DNA of 64,000 bases from Pomacea canaliculata (GCF_003073045.1 NC_037595.1:12392074-12456073); one strand, 5' to 3'; positions 35,370 to 48,182 are shown, counted from the stretch's first letter. Numbers and translations are program-made. Notes: generated by a model from the sequence alone, not told the origin.

Positions 35370-38300
35370 ATGGACAGTTTTGATTATGTCCACATGGTGA
35401 TTCCTGATGTGAACGGCCTGCCGCGAGGGCAAGTCATCCCCAGACGGTTTGTCCGCCAGAAACTGAAAACGGGTGTTGACCTCTACTACGGTAAGTCGCA
35501 TGAAAGATAAAGTTATCCAACAACACCATGCACTCTAGAGTGGCATTTGGTAAACGCTTGTGTGTAGGTGACTGGAGTACAGCTAGAATACTTCTAATTG
35601 TACAGAATACCTTTAACAGCTTATTTCGTACGAGTATTCGCGTGCTGGCGACGTTTAGAGACGGTACGAGATGTCAGGAACACGAACAAGCATGCGAACG
35701 CGCCGTCATACACTAAGGTTGTTGTCAATGTTGCATTATGCATGCATTAGAGACCACAAGAGCTACTTCCCATCAGTGCCAGAATAAACAGCTGCTCAGT
35801 GTTGCGCCATATTGTTCACTGTGATTGTGTCAGGCCTGGCGAGATGGGGTTGGGGGGAGTCTGGTGTACCTGGGCCCGCGGCTGTGACAGGGGCCCGGCC
35901 TTGGTCAGTGTATTGTTTTCTTTTTCTTTTAAATAAATATCTGGGGAAAGAATATCATAGCATTACACGTGGAGAAGTCGCGTTTCAAGTCTGCAATGTA
36001 CTGTTGGCAGTGGTAATGTACTATTCCCAGGGGTAGTGGAATAGAGAAGTGGGTTGGCACGGCAATGGGAGTGTGGAGAGAGGGGTAGTCAGCACTGTCG
36101 TGTCATCAGCGACATCCTGTTCACCCCACAATGATGTCGGAAAGCCGCTAGACACCGATTAACTATCGCTTAAGACCAGTCTAGAACAAGGGTGGGTAAC
36201 CTTTTTTTCCCCCGCCAAGGGCCATAAGGATATTTGTAACATCATTTGAAGAACAAACCAAATTATCAACTTGAAAGTTTTCCCTGCTATATTTCATCAA
36301 GCTGTAATGCTGTCACTTGGCACTGACTGAATGTCACTGAGCTACCGCAACACAGATGGGCAGCCAACAAGAGGCATGCCTATCTGTCCTATCATCGTTA
36401 CTTTATGCTCTAGTTCCACGGTTCACAACCGGTGGTACGCGTACGGCAAGAGTTATGATGGGTAGTCAGCGACCTATATGTACTTTAAATAAGTACTTTT
36501 ATGTGCGAACTTACACACGAGGAGTACCCACGGATATACTTTCACCCTTTGAGGTTACAGTCGCGAAAAAGGTTGAGATTCTCTGCTCTAGTTGAGTCCC
36601 CCGTGCGGTTGCCTGACAAGTGCATAGTATGTATCGGAAGAGGAGTTGGTCGTTGAACTTGAAGACTTACAAACAATTCATAATGCTGATTTCCGAGATT
36701 CATCGCTAACACCCTTAGAATTGTTAAACAGCCTGAACTGTTCACAAATTTAAATGTAATCCTTATAATCTTTTGCACATTTCACTTACCGTCGCTCAAG
36801 CGGAACGTTTGCTGAGGATTCATGGCCGAGTGAAGAATGTGTGTCAGCCCACAATGTGTCAAGATCGGGTGAACAGGTTAGGGTGCTGGCAGTGTACAGG
36901 CTCGGCTCACCAGGCCCGAGGCGCATTATCTCTTAATAACCAATTTCAAATATTCTGTCAATAGAGCATAACAACAACCTGACTGTTCCAACTATATGCA
37001 AACAAACGCAAACTTAGATAATAAAAATAAATAAAAAGTACAATTTGACAAAAGTTTCGTTTTATTTTAAAGAGAACGGCTACAATTCTGTAGACTAATT
37101 TTAAGAAATTTTTATATGTTTGTATGAAAAAAGGTTTGACTTACAAGCAAACAGATATTATTCATGGTCTTGTTGAGAGTCTGATTTCCCCTATTTGTTT
37201 AAAGGTGTACTAATGATGGGACCCAACTCGGAATACACTATGAAAATAGAAGAATACGTAACAATGGAGAACCGGAACTGGAAGCCTGACCTTTCAACTT
37301 TGATAGCTACGCCCTGGTGCGACAGTGGCTCCCGCCGCACAGCTTCCGTTCTCTGTGATCTTTTGAAAAGGGACGGCACTCCTGATGGGCTGTCCACCCG
37401 GGGTATAGTGCAGCAGTTACTTGGAAAATTACGAGACAATTTTGGACTCACACTTAAAGTTGCCTTCGAGTTTGAATTCTTTGTCATGAAGGAGGTAAGC
37501 ATCCAATAATAAGTGTATGTGAAAAGAGTAGTTGAAATATGCAAATAAGTTCTTCTGATGGCAGTATTTTTTGTAGCTGTCGCTATCAAAAGGAGCATTT
37601 GATTTTCTTCCTACTGTTGTTGTTTAGCGACATTGTCGAAATACTTACAACAACATAAAATCTAACTATCGAGAATCAGTGCTTGACCAGTTAAAATAAG
37701 ACATGAATAAATTAAAAATGACAAATAGAGATGAGAGAATTTCAATATTTGTCAGCTTTCAAACTCATTATTTTGCATTTATTACATTATGCTTTGAATT
37801 ATTTCCCTTTAAGGCTTTTGATCGTTGGTTAAAATTATCATCTTCATTACTGATTCAAATTACTACACTGTAATAATTTGTTTGAAATTATTGTTCATCA
37901 AGATTTATAATAATGAAAAGGATTTAAAAGGAGCAGAGACAGGTCGTTTCCGTCTACTATAAGTTTTTAGCAGATATATAAGTCCTGCAGTTTACTGTGT
38001 GGCCATGACGATAAATTACACATATTGGTGTAAGAAAATGGCTAAGAAATGTGTCAATAAACACTCAAAGTTGTACTGAAGACTTTCTGAATAACATTCT
38101 CTAGAATTAAGTGCAGTGAAATGTATATATACACATAAATCGTGAGTGCATATATTTAAGTGGATCTTTTATTTTGATTGTTTTTTTTTCGTGTACTTAT
38201 ACAAAATATCAGTTATGAAGAACTAGAAAACAGGAAATACTTAACAAATAGCTCGAAAATCGTAATCCATTTGTGCGAGAAAAAAATCAGTAGAACGATA

Positions 38301-39295
38301 TAAGCTGTTGCTGTAGTTACTGGCAATAGGCAAAAACCATTGAAAGTGTATCAAGTAAATATATCGTGTTTGACATACTGATTCTGCTTGCTCGTTTTTA
38401 GGACACTTTAGAACCGCTCGGAGGAGACAGCTGTCAGTTTTTTGACCTTCGCAGAACGGAGGGTAACATCGACATGTTCTACGACCTGTGCGAGACGCTG
38501 GAGAAGGCGGGGCTGCACGTGATGTCCTTTTCCTCAGAGTTTTACGCCGGCCAATGGGAGCTCAACTTCGACCCTCAGGATGGCATCAAAGCCGCCGACA
38601 TGGCGTTTCACGTGAAGAACGCCGTCAAGAGCTTCTTCAAGCGGCGCGGCTACACGGCCACCTTCATGTCGGTGCCTGATGATAGTCTGGGGCGCAGCGG
38701 CCTTCACTTCAACCACTCTCTGTGGACGGCGGCCGGCCAGAACGCCATGGTGGACGACCAGAGGAAGGACGCCATCTCCGACCTCGCACTGCGTTGGAAC
38801 GCAGGCATCCTGAAGCACGCGCGCGCCCTGACAGCGCTGTGTTGTCCCACCATCAACTGCTACCGACGCCTGCACCGAGTGGCCTGCCCTTCCAAAAACA
38901 CCTGGGCGGTGGAACATCGTACAGGTATGACCCGCTTCAGGGTGTCTGATAACAACGTCTTCATTGAAAATCGCCTGCCATCCTCCGCTGCCAATCCTTA
39001 CCTGGTCATCGCTGGTCATCTGGCAGCAGGAATGGCGGGACTGGAGGCCGCGGAAATCGAACTGCCACCAGAAATGGATCTCGAACATGCGCAGAAACTG
39101 CCGGTTTCGCTGGAAGAGGCTTTGGACGTCTTTGAGAATGACGAAGTAATGTTGGAGGCGTTTGGTCAGCGGTTTGTGTCGTGTTTTGTCACTGGAAAGT
39201 GGGACGGTGAGCTGACGGAATACAACCTTCTCTGGACAGCCCCAGAAGAGAAAATAATTAAGTTCGAGAGAAAGAAGTACCTCGAAAGTTTGTAG
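35370..39295 (+). CDS. LGSN: Glutamine synthetase type I / lengsin-like protein, copy 2 (N-terminus shortened)
   Basis: Exons 35370-35490, 37205-37494 and 38402-39295, with phases identical to the other copies, giving 434 residues from the ATG at 35370. The ATG used by the other copies is at 35335 here, but one base is missing shortly after it ('gcagaattgac' where copies 3 and 4 have 'ggagaaatcga'), so translation from 35335 stops within about 20 codons. A GTG-to-ATG change at the next suitable codon offers a start (MDSFDYVHMVIPDVNGLPRG), losing 11 residues. GS ligands are kept: FEFEF, GQWELNF, GLHFNHS, EHRTGMTR, ENRLP. The expected promoter region is cut about 180 bases upstream by the hAT insertion ending at 35154. 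It may be an active gene with a new start, or a gene in decay. Confidence 0.82.
36192..36330 (+). mobile_element. hAT-like terminal fragment
   Basis: Starts near 'ggtgggtaacctttttttcc' followed by 'cgccaagggccata', a common hAT end. The opposite end and a target duplication are not recognised. Confidence 0.45.
36416..36585. mobile_element. hAT-type non-autonomous element (170 bp), intron 1 of copy 2
   Basis: Ends CCACGGTTCACAACC at the left and, read inward, CAGAGAATCTCAACC at the right. A perfect 8-bp target duplication CTCTAGTT is at 36408-36415 and 36586-36593. 'GGTACGCGTAC' lies just inside the left end and 'GAGTACCC' at 36521-36528, a familiar hAT MITE arrangement. Confidence 0.8.
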
Positions 39296-40435
39296 TTATT
39301 TCTTCTGTCAGTTGAAATAATGAAGTAAATAGGTAGAAGTGTGACTCAGAATAGTTTAAATAGTTCATTGCATTTTACACTGGGAACTGTCGGGCTATAC
39401 ATGCAGTACGAGAGCCCATACAAATGAAGCCGACAACACATTGATGAGATTAGATGCAGTTAAGATATTTAGAAAGTTAAAATGATATAATTTAAGGGTG
39501 AAACAACTGCGGAAAAAGATGATGAGTGTTGTTTTTTTAAGGTGGAAAGGACCGAGTTAGATGTATATCACTGAGGTACGCCAGCACAATAATTACAGTA
39601 AAACCACTATACATGTGATTTTGAATTGCCCCAACTAAAGTGCTCAAATAGTAGGCTTTGTATATGTTAGGTAAGTAAACAACAACAATATCCCTTTTTA
39701 TAAAGCTATACTGTTTTCGGGGGTATAAAATGTCGTCGGGATTTTTTGAAAAAAGGATGTGTGTCCATGCATGCGTGCTTGTTGTGTAAATGTTCTAGTG
39801 TGTTTTGGCCTACTGTGGTGAATGGACGCCGGCGAGTCCGCATTAGCATGATTGGTGAGACTTAACAGTCAGTAGTTATGGTTAATATAAAAAAGACTGT
39901 CAAAATATTACAAAGATTACTTTTGTTTCGCCCCGCTACTCAACATCTGACTTATTCTCACTCCCACACCAATTCATGATCTCCATACAGACTGTATAAG
40001 TAGTTTCACCTTTGAATAGAATAAAACAAATCTTGCCCATTGCCATAAAATTCATAAAAATCGTACGCGAAAAACGAGAAATGAAAAAGTATGCAGGAAA
40101 TTCCAAAAGAATTATTAAAAAATTATTTTGTCTTGGTTTGCTACGCATGATCATGTGTCTTGTAAACATAATTGTTTGTTGAGGAAGATAATGGTAGCGT
40201 GAGGTTTGTGCTTCATGGGTAATCTTAACGGAAAAATATATACGGCAATGACGTAAGTACACAAGACGCATACGCGTACGTACATTGGCTCTTTTGTTTT
40301 TGTGACTAACATAAAGTTTGCACTCATTTTTCTTAAGGAATCATTTTTTAAAAGAAATAGAAAGTTCACTTCTTTAATAAACTTTACAGGCACAAACAGA
40401 AATAATTCTCGATTAACAAAAAATATACAATCTAT
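39296..40435. other. Spacer between convergent copies 2 and 3
   Basis: This is the 3' flank of copy 2. I see no exon, RNA gene or mobile element in it. The duplicated block of copies 3 and 4 starts just after it, at about 40436. Confidence 0.5.
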
Positions 40436-40998
40436 ACGAAGAGCACATATACAATTAACGTAGTTGATACTCTCACATACTCTTTCTTTCTCATTCGCAG
40501 CAGACGGCTTTCTCTTCGTCTATTACATTCTCACCAGCACATCGTTACTCACTGCTATGTAACAGGTTGGTCCCTCGCTGCTTGACCTTTCCCCCTTCCC
40601 CCCTCAACTCCAGTAAACTAAATGTATTATGACGTGGACAGCCAAAAAAAAGCAATCGCTTTGAAAGAATTAGCATGCGTCCTGAGAGATTGTACTTTAG
40701 AGACACCGTTAGTAACACTACACTACACCCCTAGTGTTAACCCAGGTATGACCTAACACGTTTCAGCCTGCACGTGACTGATAAATCTAAGTTTCTATAA
40801 ACATTATTAATTAACCGTCTGCTGCCAACGATTAAACCAACTGCGTCAGCATTATCTTTGGTCTTTTGGCCACTCCTCTTCAATCAATAAATTCTGGTGT
40901 AAAGAGCTAATGTCACACTATTATGCGTTTGTTCACATTTCATGTGTTACATGGAATTCAGTTTTCTAGAATATTAATATGGAGAAGAAGACAAATAT

Positions 40999-43115
40999 CT
41001 ACAGGCTAACAAGATATTTCTTTCTCTCGTATTTAATTTTCTCCTCCTCTGTGTCTGGGGAGAGAAGACTATACTGATGAAGTTCATGGTCGCGTTTTCC
41101 AATCAGAAGATGCGACACAAACCGTCGACCCAACGCTTCCACCATCACTGTATCCTTCTCAAGGCAGTCCAAGGCTTCTCCCAGTGACGTCGGCAACTTT
41201 TGTGCATGCTCGATATCCATTTCCGGTGGCAGTTCCATTTCTGTAGCCTCCAGTCCTGCCATTCCTGCTGCCAGGTGACCAGCGATGGCCAGGTAAGGAT
41301 TAGCTGCACCGGAAGGCAGGCGACTCTCCAGGTACACGTTGTTGTTGCTGATCTTAAAGCGGTTCATACCTGTGCGATGCTCCACAGCCCAGGTGGTTTC
41401 GGAGGGGCAGGCCACTTGGTGCAGGCGTCGGTAGCAGTTGATGGTGGGACAACACAGCGCTGTCAGGGCCCGCGCGTGCTTCAGAAGTCCTGCGTTCCAA
41501 CGCAGAGCGAGGTCGGAGATGGCGTCTTTCCTCTGGTCGTCCACCATGGCGTTCTGACCGGCCGCCGTCCACAACGAGTGATTGAGGTGAAGGCCGCTGC
41601 GCCCTAGCTTGTCGTCAGGCACCGACATGAAGGTGGCCGTGTAGCCGCGCCGCTTGAAGAAGCTCTTGACGGCGTTCTTCACGTGGAACGCCATGTCGGC
41701 GGCTTTGATGCCCTCTATGGGGTCGAAGTTGAGCTCCCACTGCCCGGCGTAATACTCAGAGGTAATAGATGTCACGTGCAGACCCGCCTTCTCCAGCGTC
41801 TCGCACAGGTCGTACACAAGATCACGATGACCTTCTGTTCTGCGAATATCGTAAACCTGGAAGCTGTCTCCTCCAAGAGGTTCTAGAGTATCCTAAAAAA
41901 TATACACAACGAAATTCTATTTAACAAATAATTATTTAACAATTAACAGTGTGTTATATTTGTTCGAAATTATCATATTTGACAGACTGTCATCAAGCAA
42001 ACATTTATAAATGTTATTTACTTCTTTAAAGACGATGAATTCAAACTCGAAAGCAACTTTAATCGTGAGTCCGAATTTGTCCCTTAGCTTGCCAAGAAGT
42101 TGTTGCAGTATGCCACGGGTGGACAACCCATCAGGAGTACCGTCCCTTTTCAGAAGATCGCAGAGAACGAAAGCTGTGCGGCGGGAACCCGAGTCGCACC
42201 AGGGCGTGGCTATCAAAGTTGAAAGGTCAGGCTTCCAGGTTCGGTTCTCAAGCGTTCTGTACTCTTCTATTTTGGTGCTGAACTCCGAGTTAGGTCCAAG
42301 CATTAATATGTCTGGAAAGAAACGAAATTACATTGAGTCATTTAGCCATCCCGAAGTCACGATAATATGGCCAGTAACGGTAGACTAGGTAAATATACTT
42401 CAAAAGGATTAGTTTTACTAATAGCAACTGCTTTAAAGACGCATTGGTATTAATCCTTCTTTATCCAAGAGCAGATTGCTGGAGATATTAAAGGAAGTTT
42501 TATCCAACTGAAGATGAAAGAAGCACTGTAAATTAAATTTTTTGGTAGGTGCTAATAGAGGAAGATCAAACATATTGATGTTTTGGTTAAAAGCTTTAGT
42601 GAGTCGCTGGACTCTGAGGTGACGAATTCAAGGGGGAAAAAAATTGAAATGTCTAATTTGTCAGAGTTTTTTTTTTTATTTCCTCGCTATACCTAAATCA
42701 ACACAAAAATTAAACCCAAATTTATCACTGATCTTAGCTGAAATTAATTTTATTGAAACAAACTCTTTCATTCTCTAAGAAAAAAAGAAAAAAAAACCAA
42801 ACACGTTCAAGCCTATTCTATGGGAGACAACCAGGGTCAATCATCGGTGGAGGATAAGCTCCCTTGGGCGGATATTCGTGTCAGTTTGGCTACTCATGGC
42901 CACAGTCTACCGCCTTAACATACAACATCGATCATGTTTTAATTTGATTTCAACTTACTGTAGGCGAGGTCGACACCTTCTGTTAGCTTCTGGCGGACGA
43001 AGCGTCTGGGAATAACTGCTCCTCGCGGCAGCCCGTTCACATCAGGAATTACCATGTGGACATAATCAAAGCTGTCCACCTCGATTTCTCCTGCGTCGTC
43101 TGCTACCGCTGACAT
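40999..43115 (-). CDS. LGSN: Glutamine synthetase type I / lengsin-like protein, copy 3
   Basis: Exons (minus): 43115-42959, 42311-42022, 41892-40999; 157, 290 and 894 bases, 446 residues. Start MSAVADDAGEIEVDSFDYVH, then PDVNGLPRGAVIPRRF. The glutamine after PRG seen in copies 1, 2 and 4 is alanine here. GS ligands are all present: FEFEF, GQWELNF, GLHLNHS, EHRTGMNR, ESRLP. The last 65 or so residues are identical to copy 4, and over the 272 residues from MYDLCETLE to the stop I count 14 differences, so this is the closest pair in the cluster. The intron-2 donor is gaa|gtaaat rather than gag|gtaagt. It is convergent with copy 2. Confidence 0.9.
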
Positions 43116-43268
43116 CTTCTACACTGCTGACAATCTTTTTTTTTCACAAAGAGCAAGAGTAATTTGCTAAGATGTGTTGTCTGAGAAGAAAAATAGAACG
43201 TCCTCCCAAAGAAGAGAATCATGTGACTGATATATCTCTGAGATTGCACAGTCAGGCGTAATCCTTAA

Positions 43269-43291
43269 TTTATACGAAGGCATTTGATTGG
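43269..43291 (-). promoter_or_regulatory. TATA and CCAAT boxes of copy 3
   Basis: On the minus strand TATAAA is at 43274-43269 and CCAAT at 43291-43287, just upstream of it, about 155-175 bases before the ATG. The same pair is conserved upstream of copy 4, which supports function. Confidence 0.6.
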
Positions 43292-43477
43292 TGCGTATGA
43301 ATAACGCGACCTTTACAGGTTGTTGACCTACTTTCTGCAGCTTATTGCATGCACGGACTGACATCGATGGCTGACAATATATGACCATCTCGACAGACGA
43401 CACTAGTAACTCTGTCTTTAGCTCGGCTCCTTTTTTACCTGACAGCGGACGTAGCTTTCACAAATAAGACATAATAT

Positions 43478-43520
43478 TAAAAAAAAAAAAAAAACAAAAA
43501 AAAAAAAACAACAACAACCA
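43478..43520. repeat. A-rich tract
   Basis: A run of A broken by single C residues, upstream of copy 3. The equivalent place in copy 4 (about 48505-48530) is much shorter. Confidence 0.85.
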
Positions 43521-43782
43521 AAAATTGGATAGACTGGTAAAATTGCTGCAATCTCAGTATTTGGGAGGATGCGAGTGTTATTTAGTCACTGAGAGGTCAC
43601 ACGCACACAGATACTGTCTTTGTCTCTCTCTCTCTCACACTGCTCTGACATGAATATTAGGACTATGTTATCTCTAAAGGGCAATCGTTTATCGTTGGCA
43701 CTTGGTGATTGTTGAAGTACAGACATGTTTGTCTTTCACAAGGGCTGCTCTTTCTTGAGTCACTGAAAGATTGCTTAGAGTG

Positions 43783-44270
43783 CAGTGGCGGCGTTAGGGG
43801 GTGGCAAATGGGGCGGCCGCCCCAGGCCCCGCTCTCGAAGGGGCCCCGCGCTTTAGCCCCGAGGTCATCTTTATGACTTATTGCTAGCTGTGTTAAACAA
43901 GTTGTGACCAAAAAAAATTGACGTTCAGAAAACACTTCTAAGTTCTAATTAATAAAATTATTGAACCCATGTCTTCACGTTAAACCTGACAATAATAACA
44001 AGCATTTTATTAAGTTATAGTCACCATATTATTTCGCTTTAAGAAAAAGCCGCTACTGTCACAAACGGTGGGAAAGGTAACGAACAATTAAAACACTAAA
44101 TTCATTCGTTATTTCGCGAAATATATCCAGCCTATCTAACTCTGTATAAATCAGTGTTTCCGGCATCACATCAATAGGGATATTGATACATGTACTCCAT
44201 TACCCCGGCCCCGCGCGGATGGTCGGCCCCAGGCCCCGCGTGTTCTTAACGGTTCCTAACGCCGCCTCTG
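43783..44270. mobile_element. hAT-type non-autonomous element (488 bp), only in unit A
   Basis: Ends CAGTGGCGGCGTTAGG (left) and, read inward from the right, CAGAGGCGGCGTTAGG. A perfect 8-bp duplication TTAGAGTG is at 43775-43782 and 44271-44278. GC-rich subterminal 'ggggccccgcg' motifs occur at both ends. The matching place in unit B (about 49090-49100) has no element. Confidence 0.88.
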
Positions 44271-45488
44271 TTAGAGTGGTATGCATATATTTTTTAAAGT
44301 TGCATCGACACTTGATTTTTTTCGTGGAAATTACCTATGAACAATATCTCCACTATCACAACGTTCTAGAAGAAATATTTTATTTATTATTTTCCTTGTC
44401 ATTGCGCTAAATATCAGCTGTCGCCACTAAAAGCAACATAGTAACCCATTTCATCCTGACATCAGCACATCTTTGGAAAGTTTTGCTAGATTCTGATGTG
44501 GCTACAATTGTGTTTGTATGCAGGTGAATCAGCAAGGGTTAACTAAAAGTAGCTCTAGCAGCACTCCTAAGTGTACAATTAACTTTCAGCAAACTTACTA
44601 ATTTTTTATCAATACTAGCGCTACATGCCATTACTTTTGACAGACTTTAGGAGTTTTTTCTTTAAAAAAAATTATTAATAAATTGAAGTGAAAACAATTA
44701 CTAAGCAGTCCGACTATATTCCAATGTTGATAATGTAGCAAGGGAACAAAAATTTAACAATCATTAGGTCACAGAAACTAACATTTTAATACGCTCAAGC
44801 TCAGTTCTTTGAAAATTTATAGTGTTTGTCAGGGTGAAATAATTGCAGGTAACTTACACTGGTATTTACTTCAGGGGTTTGCCTCGAGGCTAGCACTGTA
44901 ACGAACGAACGAAGAGCACGCATACGATTAACGTAGTTAACATATATCCTCTTTCTTTCTCATTGGCAGCAGACGGCTTTCTCTTCGTCTATAACACCCT
45001 CAGCAGCACATCCTCCCTCACTGTTATGTCACAGGTTTTGTTAAAATCACTCGCTGCTGGGCCTTTCCCCTGCTCGACCTCCAGTAAAGTGAATATATTA
45101 TGACGTGGACATCCAAAAAAAGCAATCGTTGTTGAAACAATTAGCATGCGTCCTGAGCGACTGTACTTTAGAGACACCGTTCCTAACACTAACAAACTAC
45201 ACTACACCCCTAGTGTTAACCCAGGTATGACCTAACACATTTCAGCCTGCACGTGACTGATAAATCTAAGTTTCTATAAACATTATTAATTAACCATCTG
45301 CTGCCAACGATTAAACCAACTGCGTCAGCATTATCTTTGGTCTTTGGACCACTTCCTTTCAATCAATAAATTCTGGCTCAAAGAGCAAATGTCACACTAT
45401 TATGCGTTTGTTCACTGTCACGTGTTACATGGATTTTCCTGGAGCTTGCAGATTTCTAGAATATTAATTTGGAGAAGAAGACAAATAC

Positions 45489-48182
45489 CTACAGGCTAAC
45501 AAGATATTTCTTTCTCTCGTATTTAATTTTCTCCTCCTCTGTGTCTGGGGAAAGAAGACTATACTGATGAAGTTCATGGTCGCGTTTTCCAATCAGAAGA
45601 TGCGACACAAACCGTCGACCCAACGCTTCCACCATCACTGTATCCTTCTCAAGGCAGTCCAAGGCTTCTCCCAGTGACGTCGGCAACTTTTGTGCATGCT
45701 CGACATCCATTTCCGGTGGCAGTTCGATTTCCGCGGCCTCCAGTCCTGCCATTCCTGCTGCCAGGTGACCAGCGATGGCCAGGTAAGGATTAGCTGCACC
45801 GGAAGGCAGGCGACTCTCCAGGTACACGTTGTTGTTGCTGACCTTAAAGCGGGTCATACCTGTGCGATGCTCCACAGCCCAGGTGGTTTCGGAGGGGCAG
45901 GTCACTCGGTTCAGTCGTCGGTAACAGTTGATGGTGGGACAACACAGTGCTGTCAGAGCCCGCGCGTGCTTCAGGATGCCGGCGTTCCAACGTAGAGCGA
46001 GGTCGGAGATGGCGTCCTTCCTCTGGTCGTCCACCATGGCGTTCTGACCGGCCGCCGTCCACAGAGAGTGGTTGAGGTGAAGGCCGCTGCGCCCTAGCTT
46101 GCCATCAGGCACCGACATGAAGGTGGCCGTGTAGCCGCGCCTCTTGAAGAAGCCCTTAACGGCGTTCTTCACGTGGAACGCCATGTCGGCGGCTTTGATG
46201 CCTTCTATGGGGTCGAAGTTGAGCTCCCATTGGCCGGCGAAAAACTCAGAGGTAATAGATGTCACGTACAGGCCAGCCTTCTCCAGCGTCTCGCACAGGT
46301 CGTACAAAAGATCACGATGACCTTCTGTTCTGCGAATATCCTCAAATTGGAAGCTGTCTCCTCCAAGAGGTTCTAGAGTATCCTAAAAAAAAATATACAC
46401 AACGAAATTGTATTTAACAAATAATTATTTAACGATTAACAGTGAATTATATTTTTTCTAAGTTAGCTTGTTTGACAGACATCCATCTTCAAAGCGCAAA
46501 CATTTAAAAATGTTAATTACTTCTTTCATGACGATGAATTCAAACTCGAAAGCAACTTTAATCGTGAGTCCGAATTTGTCCCTTAGCTCGCGAAGAAGTT
46601 GTTGCACTATGCCACGGGTGGACAACCCATCAGGAGTACCGTCCCTTTTCAGAAGATCGCAAAGAACGAAAGCTGTGCGTCGGGAACCCGAGTCGCACCA
46701 TGGCGTGGCTATCAAAGATGAAAGGTCAGGCTTCCACATCCGATTCTCAAGGGTTCTGTACTCTTCTATTTTTGTGCTGTACTCCGAGTTAGGCCCAAGC
46801 ATTAATACATCTGGAATGAAACAAAATTACATTGAGTCATTTAGCCATCCCGAAGTCAGGATAATGTGGCCAGTAACGGTAGACTAAGTAAATATAGTTC
46901 AAAAGGATTAGTTTTACTAATAGCAACTGCTTTAAAGACGCCTTGGTATTAATCATCCTTTATCCAAGAGCAGATTGCTGAGATATTTAAGCAAGTTTTC
47001 TCCTACTAAAGACGATAGAAGCGTTTTCATGTAGGGGCTGTAGTAGATGGAGGACGAACAAACATTTGTTGTTGTTGTTGTTGTAGTTATACAGAAAGTG
47101 CTTCCACCTTTCGCACTGTGGGGAGGGGGTAAGGGAGTTTCGGAGCTTTGGAGAGGGAAAATAGCCCACTTGCAAAAATTGATGTTTTGGTTAAAAGCTT
47201 TAGTGAGTCGCTGCACTTTGGGGTGACGAATTCAAGGGGAAAAAAATTGAATGTTTTTGAAATTCATTGTTATAAATAACAACACAATCATTAAACCCAA
47301 ATTTATGACAGTTTTTAGCTGAAATTAATTTTATTCAAACAAACTCTTTCATTCTCTACTTTTTTTTTTAATATATATAAACACGGTCAAACATAGTCCA
47401 TGGGAGACAACCAACGTCAAATCATCGGTGGAGGATAGGCTCCCTTGGGCGATATATTCGTGTCAGTTGTACTCATGGCAATAGTCTACCGCAGTGATGC
47501 CCAACCTTTTTCGGCCTGCGGGCCATATCCATTTCGGACAGCCGTGTCGCGGGCCATATCCATTTCGGACAGCCGTGTCGCGGGCCACTTCACCGCAAAA
47601 ATACAAAAAGGGAAAAAAAATTAGAGCAGATACCATTTTTTATTATAAACAAGTTGTACTTACCATTAATTATGTAGTAATTAGTGGGATATTTGAAGTT
47701 GTTTTCGCGAAACCAACTTCTGAATCTCCGGCCTCATCGTAGAGACATCAAGTCGGAGAACTGAATAGAAATGTTCGTCCATCGAAAAAAAAGATTGGGA
47801 AACGCCCCTACGTGGGGATAAATACTTCTTCTTCCCTTTTTTTTCGTTTTTTTAGGTCTTCTTTTATTACTAACATGCCGATTTCCTGCACTGTGGGCAG
47901 AAGTTTCGCGGGCCGGATGGCACCGCGTCGCGGGCCGGATATGGCCCGCGGGCCGTAGGTTGTGCATCCCTGGTCTACCGCTTTAACATACTACATCGAT
48001 CATGGTTTAATTTGATGCAACTTACTGTAGGGGAGCTCGACACCTGCTTCTAGCTTCTGGCGGACAAACCGTCTGGGGATGACTTGTCCTCGAGGCAGCC
48101 CGTTCACATCAGGAATTACCAAGTGGACATAATCAAAACTGTCCACGTCGATTTCTCCTGCGTCGTCTGCTACCGCTGACAT
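45489..48182 (-). CDS. LGSN: Glutamine synthetase type I / lengsin-like protein, copy 4
   Basis: Exons (minus): 48182-48026, 46810-46521, 46382-45489; 157, 290 and 894 bases, 446 residues. Start MSAVADDAGEIDVDSFDYVH, then PDVNGLPRGQVIPRRF. GS ligands present: FEFEF, GQWELNF, GLHLNHS, EHRTGMTR, ESRLP. Intron 1 is longer than in copy 3 because of a hAT-type element (47492-47972) and an extra stretch of about 130 bases near 47030-47165. It is a tandem duplicate of copy 3 in the same orientation. Confidence 0.9.
47492..47972. mobile_element. hAT-type non-autonomous element (481 bp), intron 1 of copy 4
   Basis: Ends CAGTGATGCCCAACCT at the left and, read inward, CAGGGATGCACAACCT at the right, each followed by a 'GCGGGCCATAT' stretch. 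A perfect 8-bp duplication GTCTACCG is at 47484-47491 and 47973-47980. Copy 3 has one uninterrupted 'gtctaccg' at 42905-42912, which is the empty site. Confidence 0.92.

Larger units (their letters stand above)
40436..44898. repeat. Segmental duplication, unit A (contains copy 3)
   Basis: This block is paired with about 44911-49705. Matching landmarks: 'gaagagcac' then 'attaacgtagtt' at the left; the 3' flanks (40750-40998 and 45190-45488); all three exons and both introns; the promoter and 5' flank; and the right end 'gtttgcctcgaggctagcac' (44878-44898 and 49681-49700). It extends well past the gene at both sides, so the whole block was copied. Confidence 0.85.

Noticed and set aside
39936-40393. 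Minus-strand open frames of 111 and 80 codons between copies 2 and 3
   Set aside because: AT-rich composition, no motif, no splice signals, and no counterpart elsewhere in the cluster. Probably chance.
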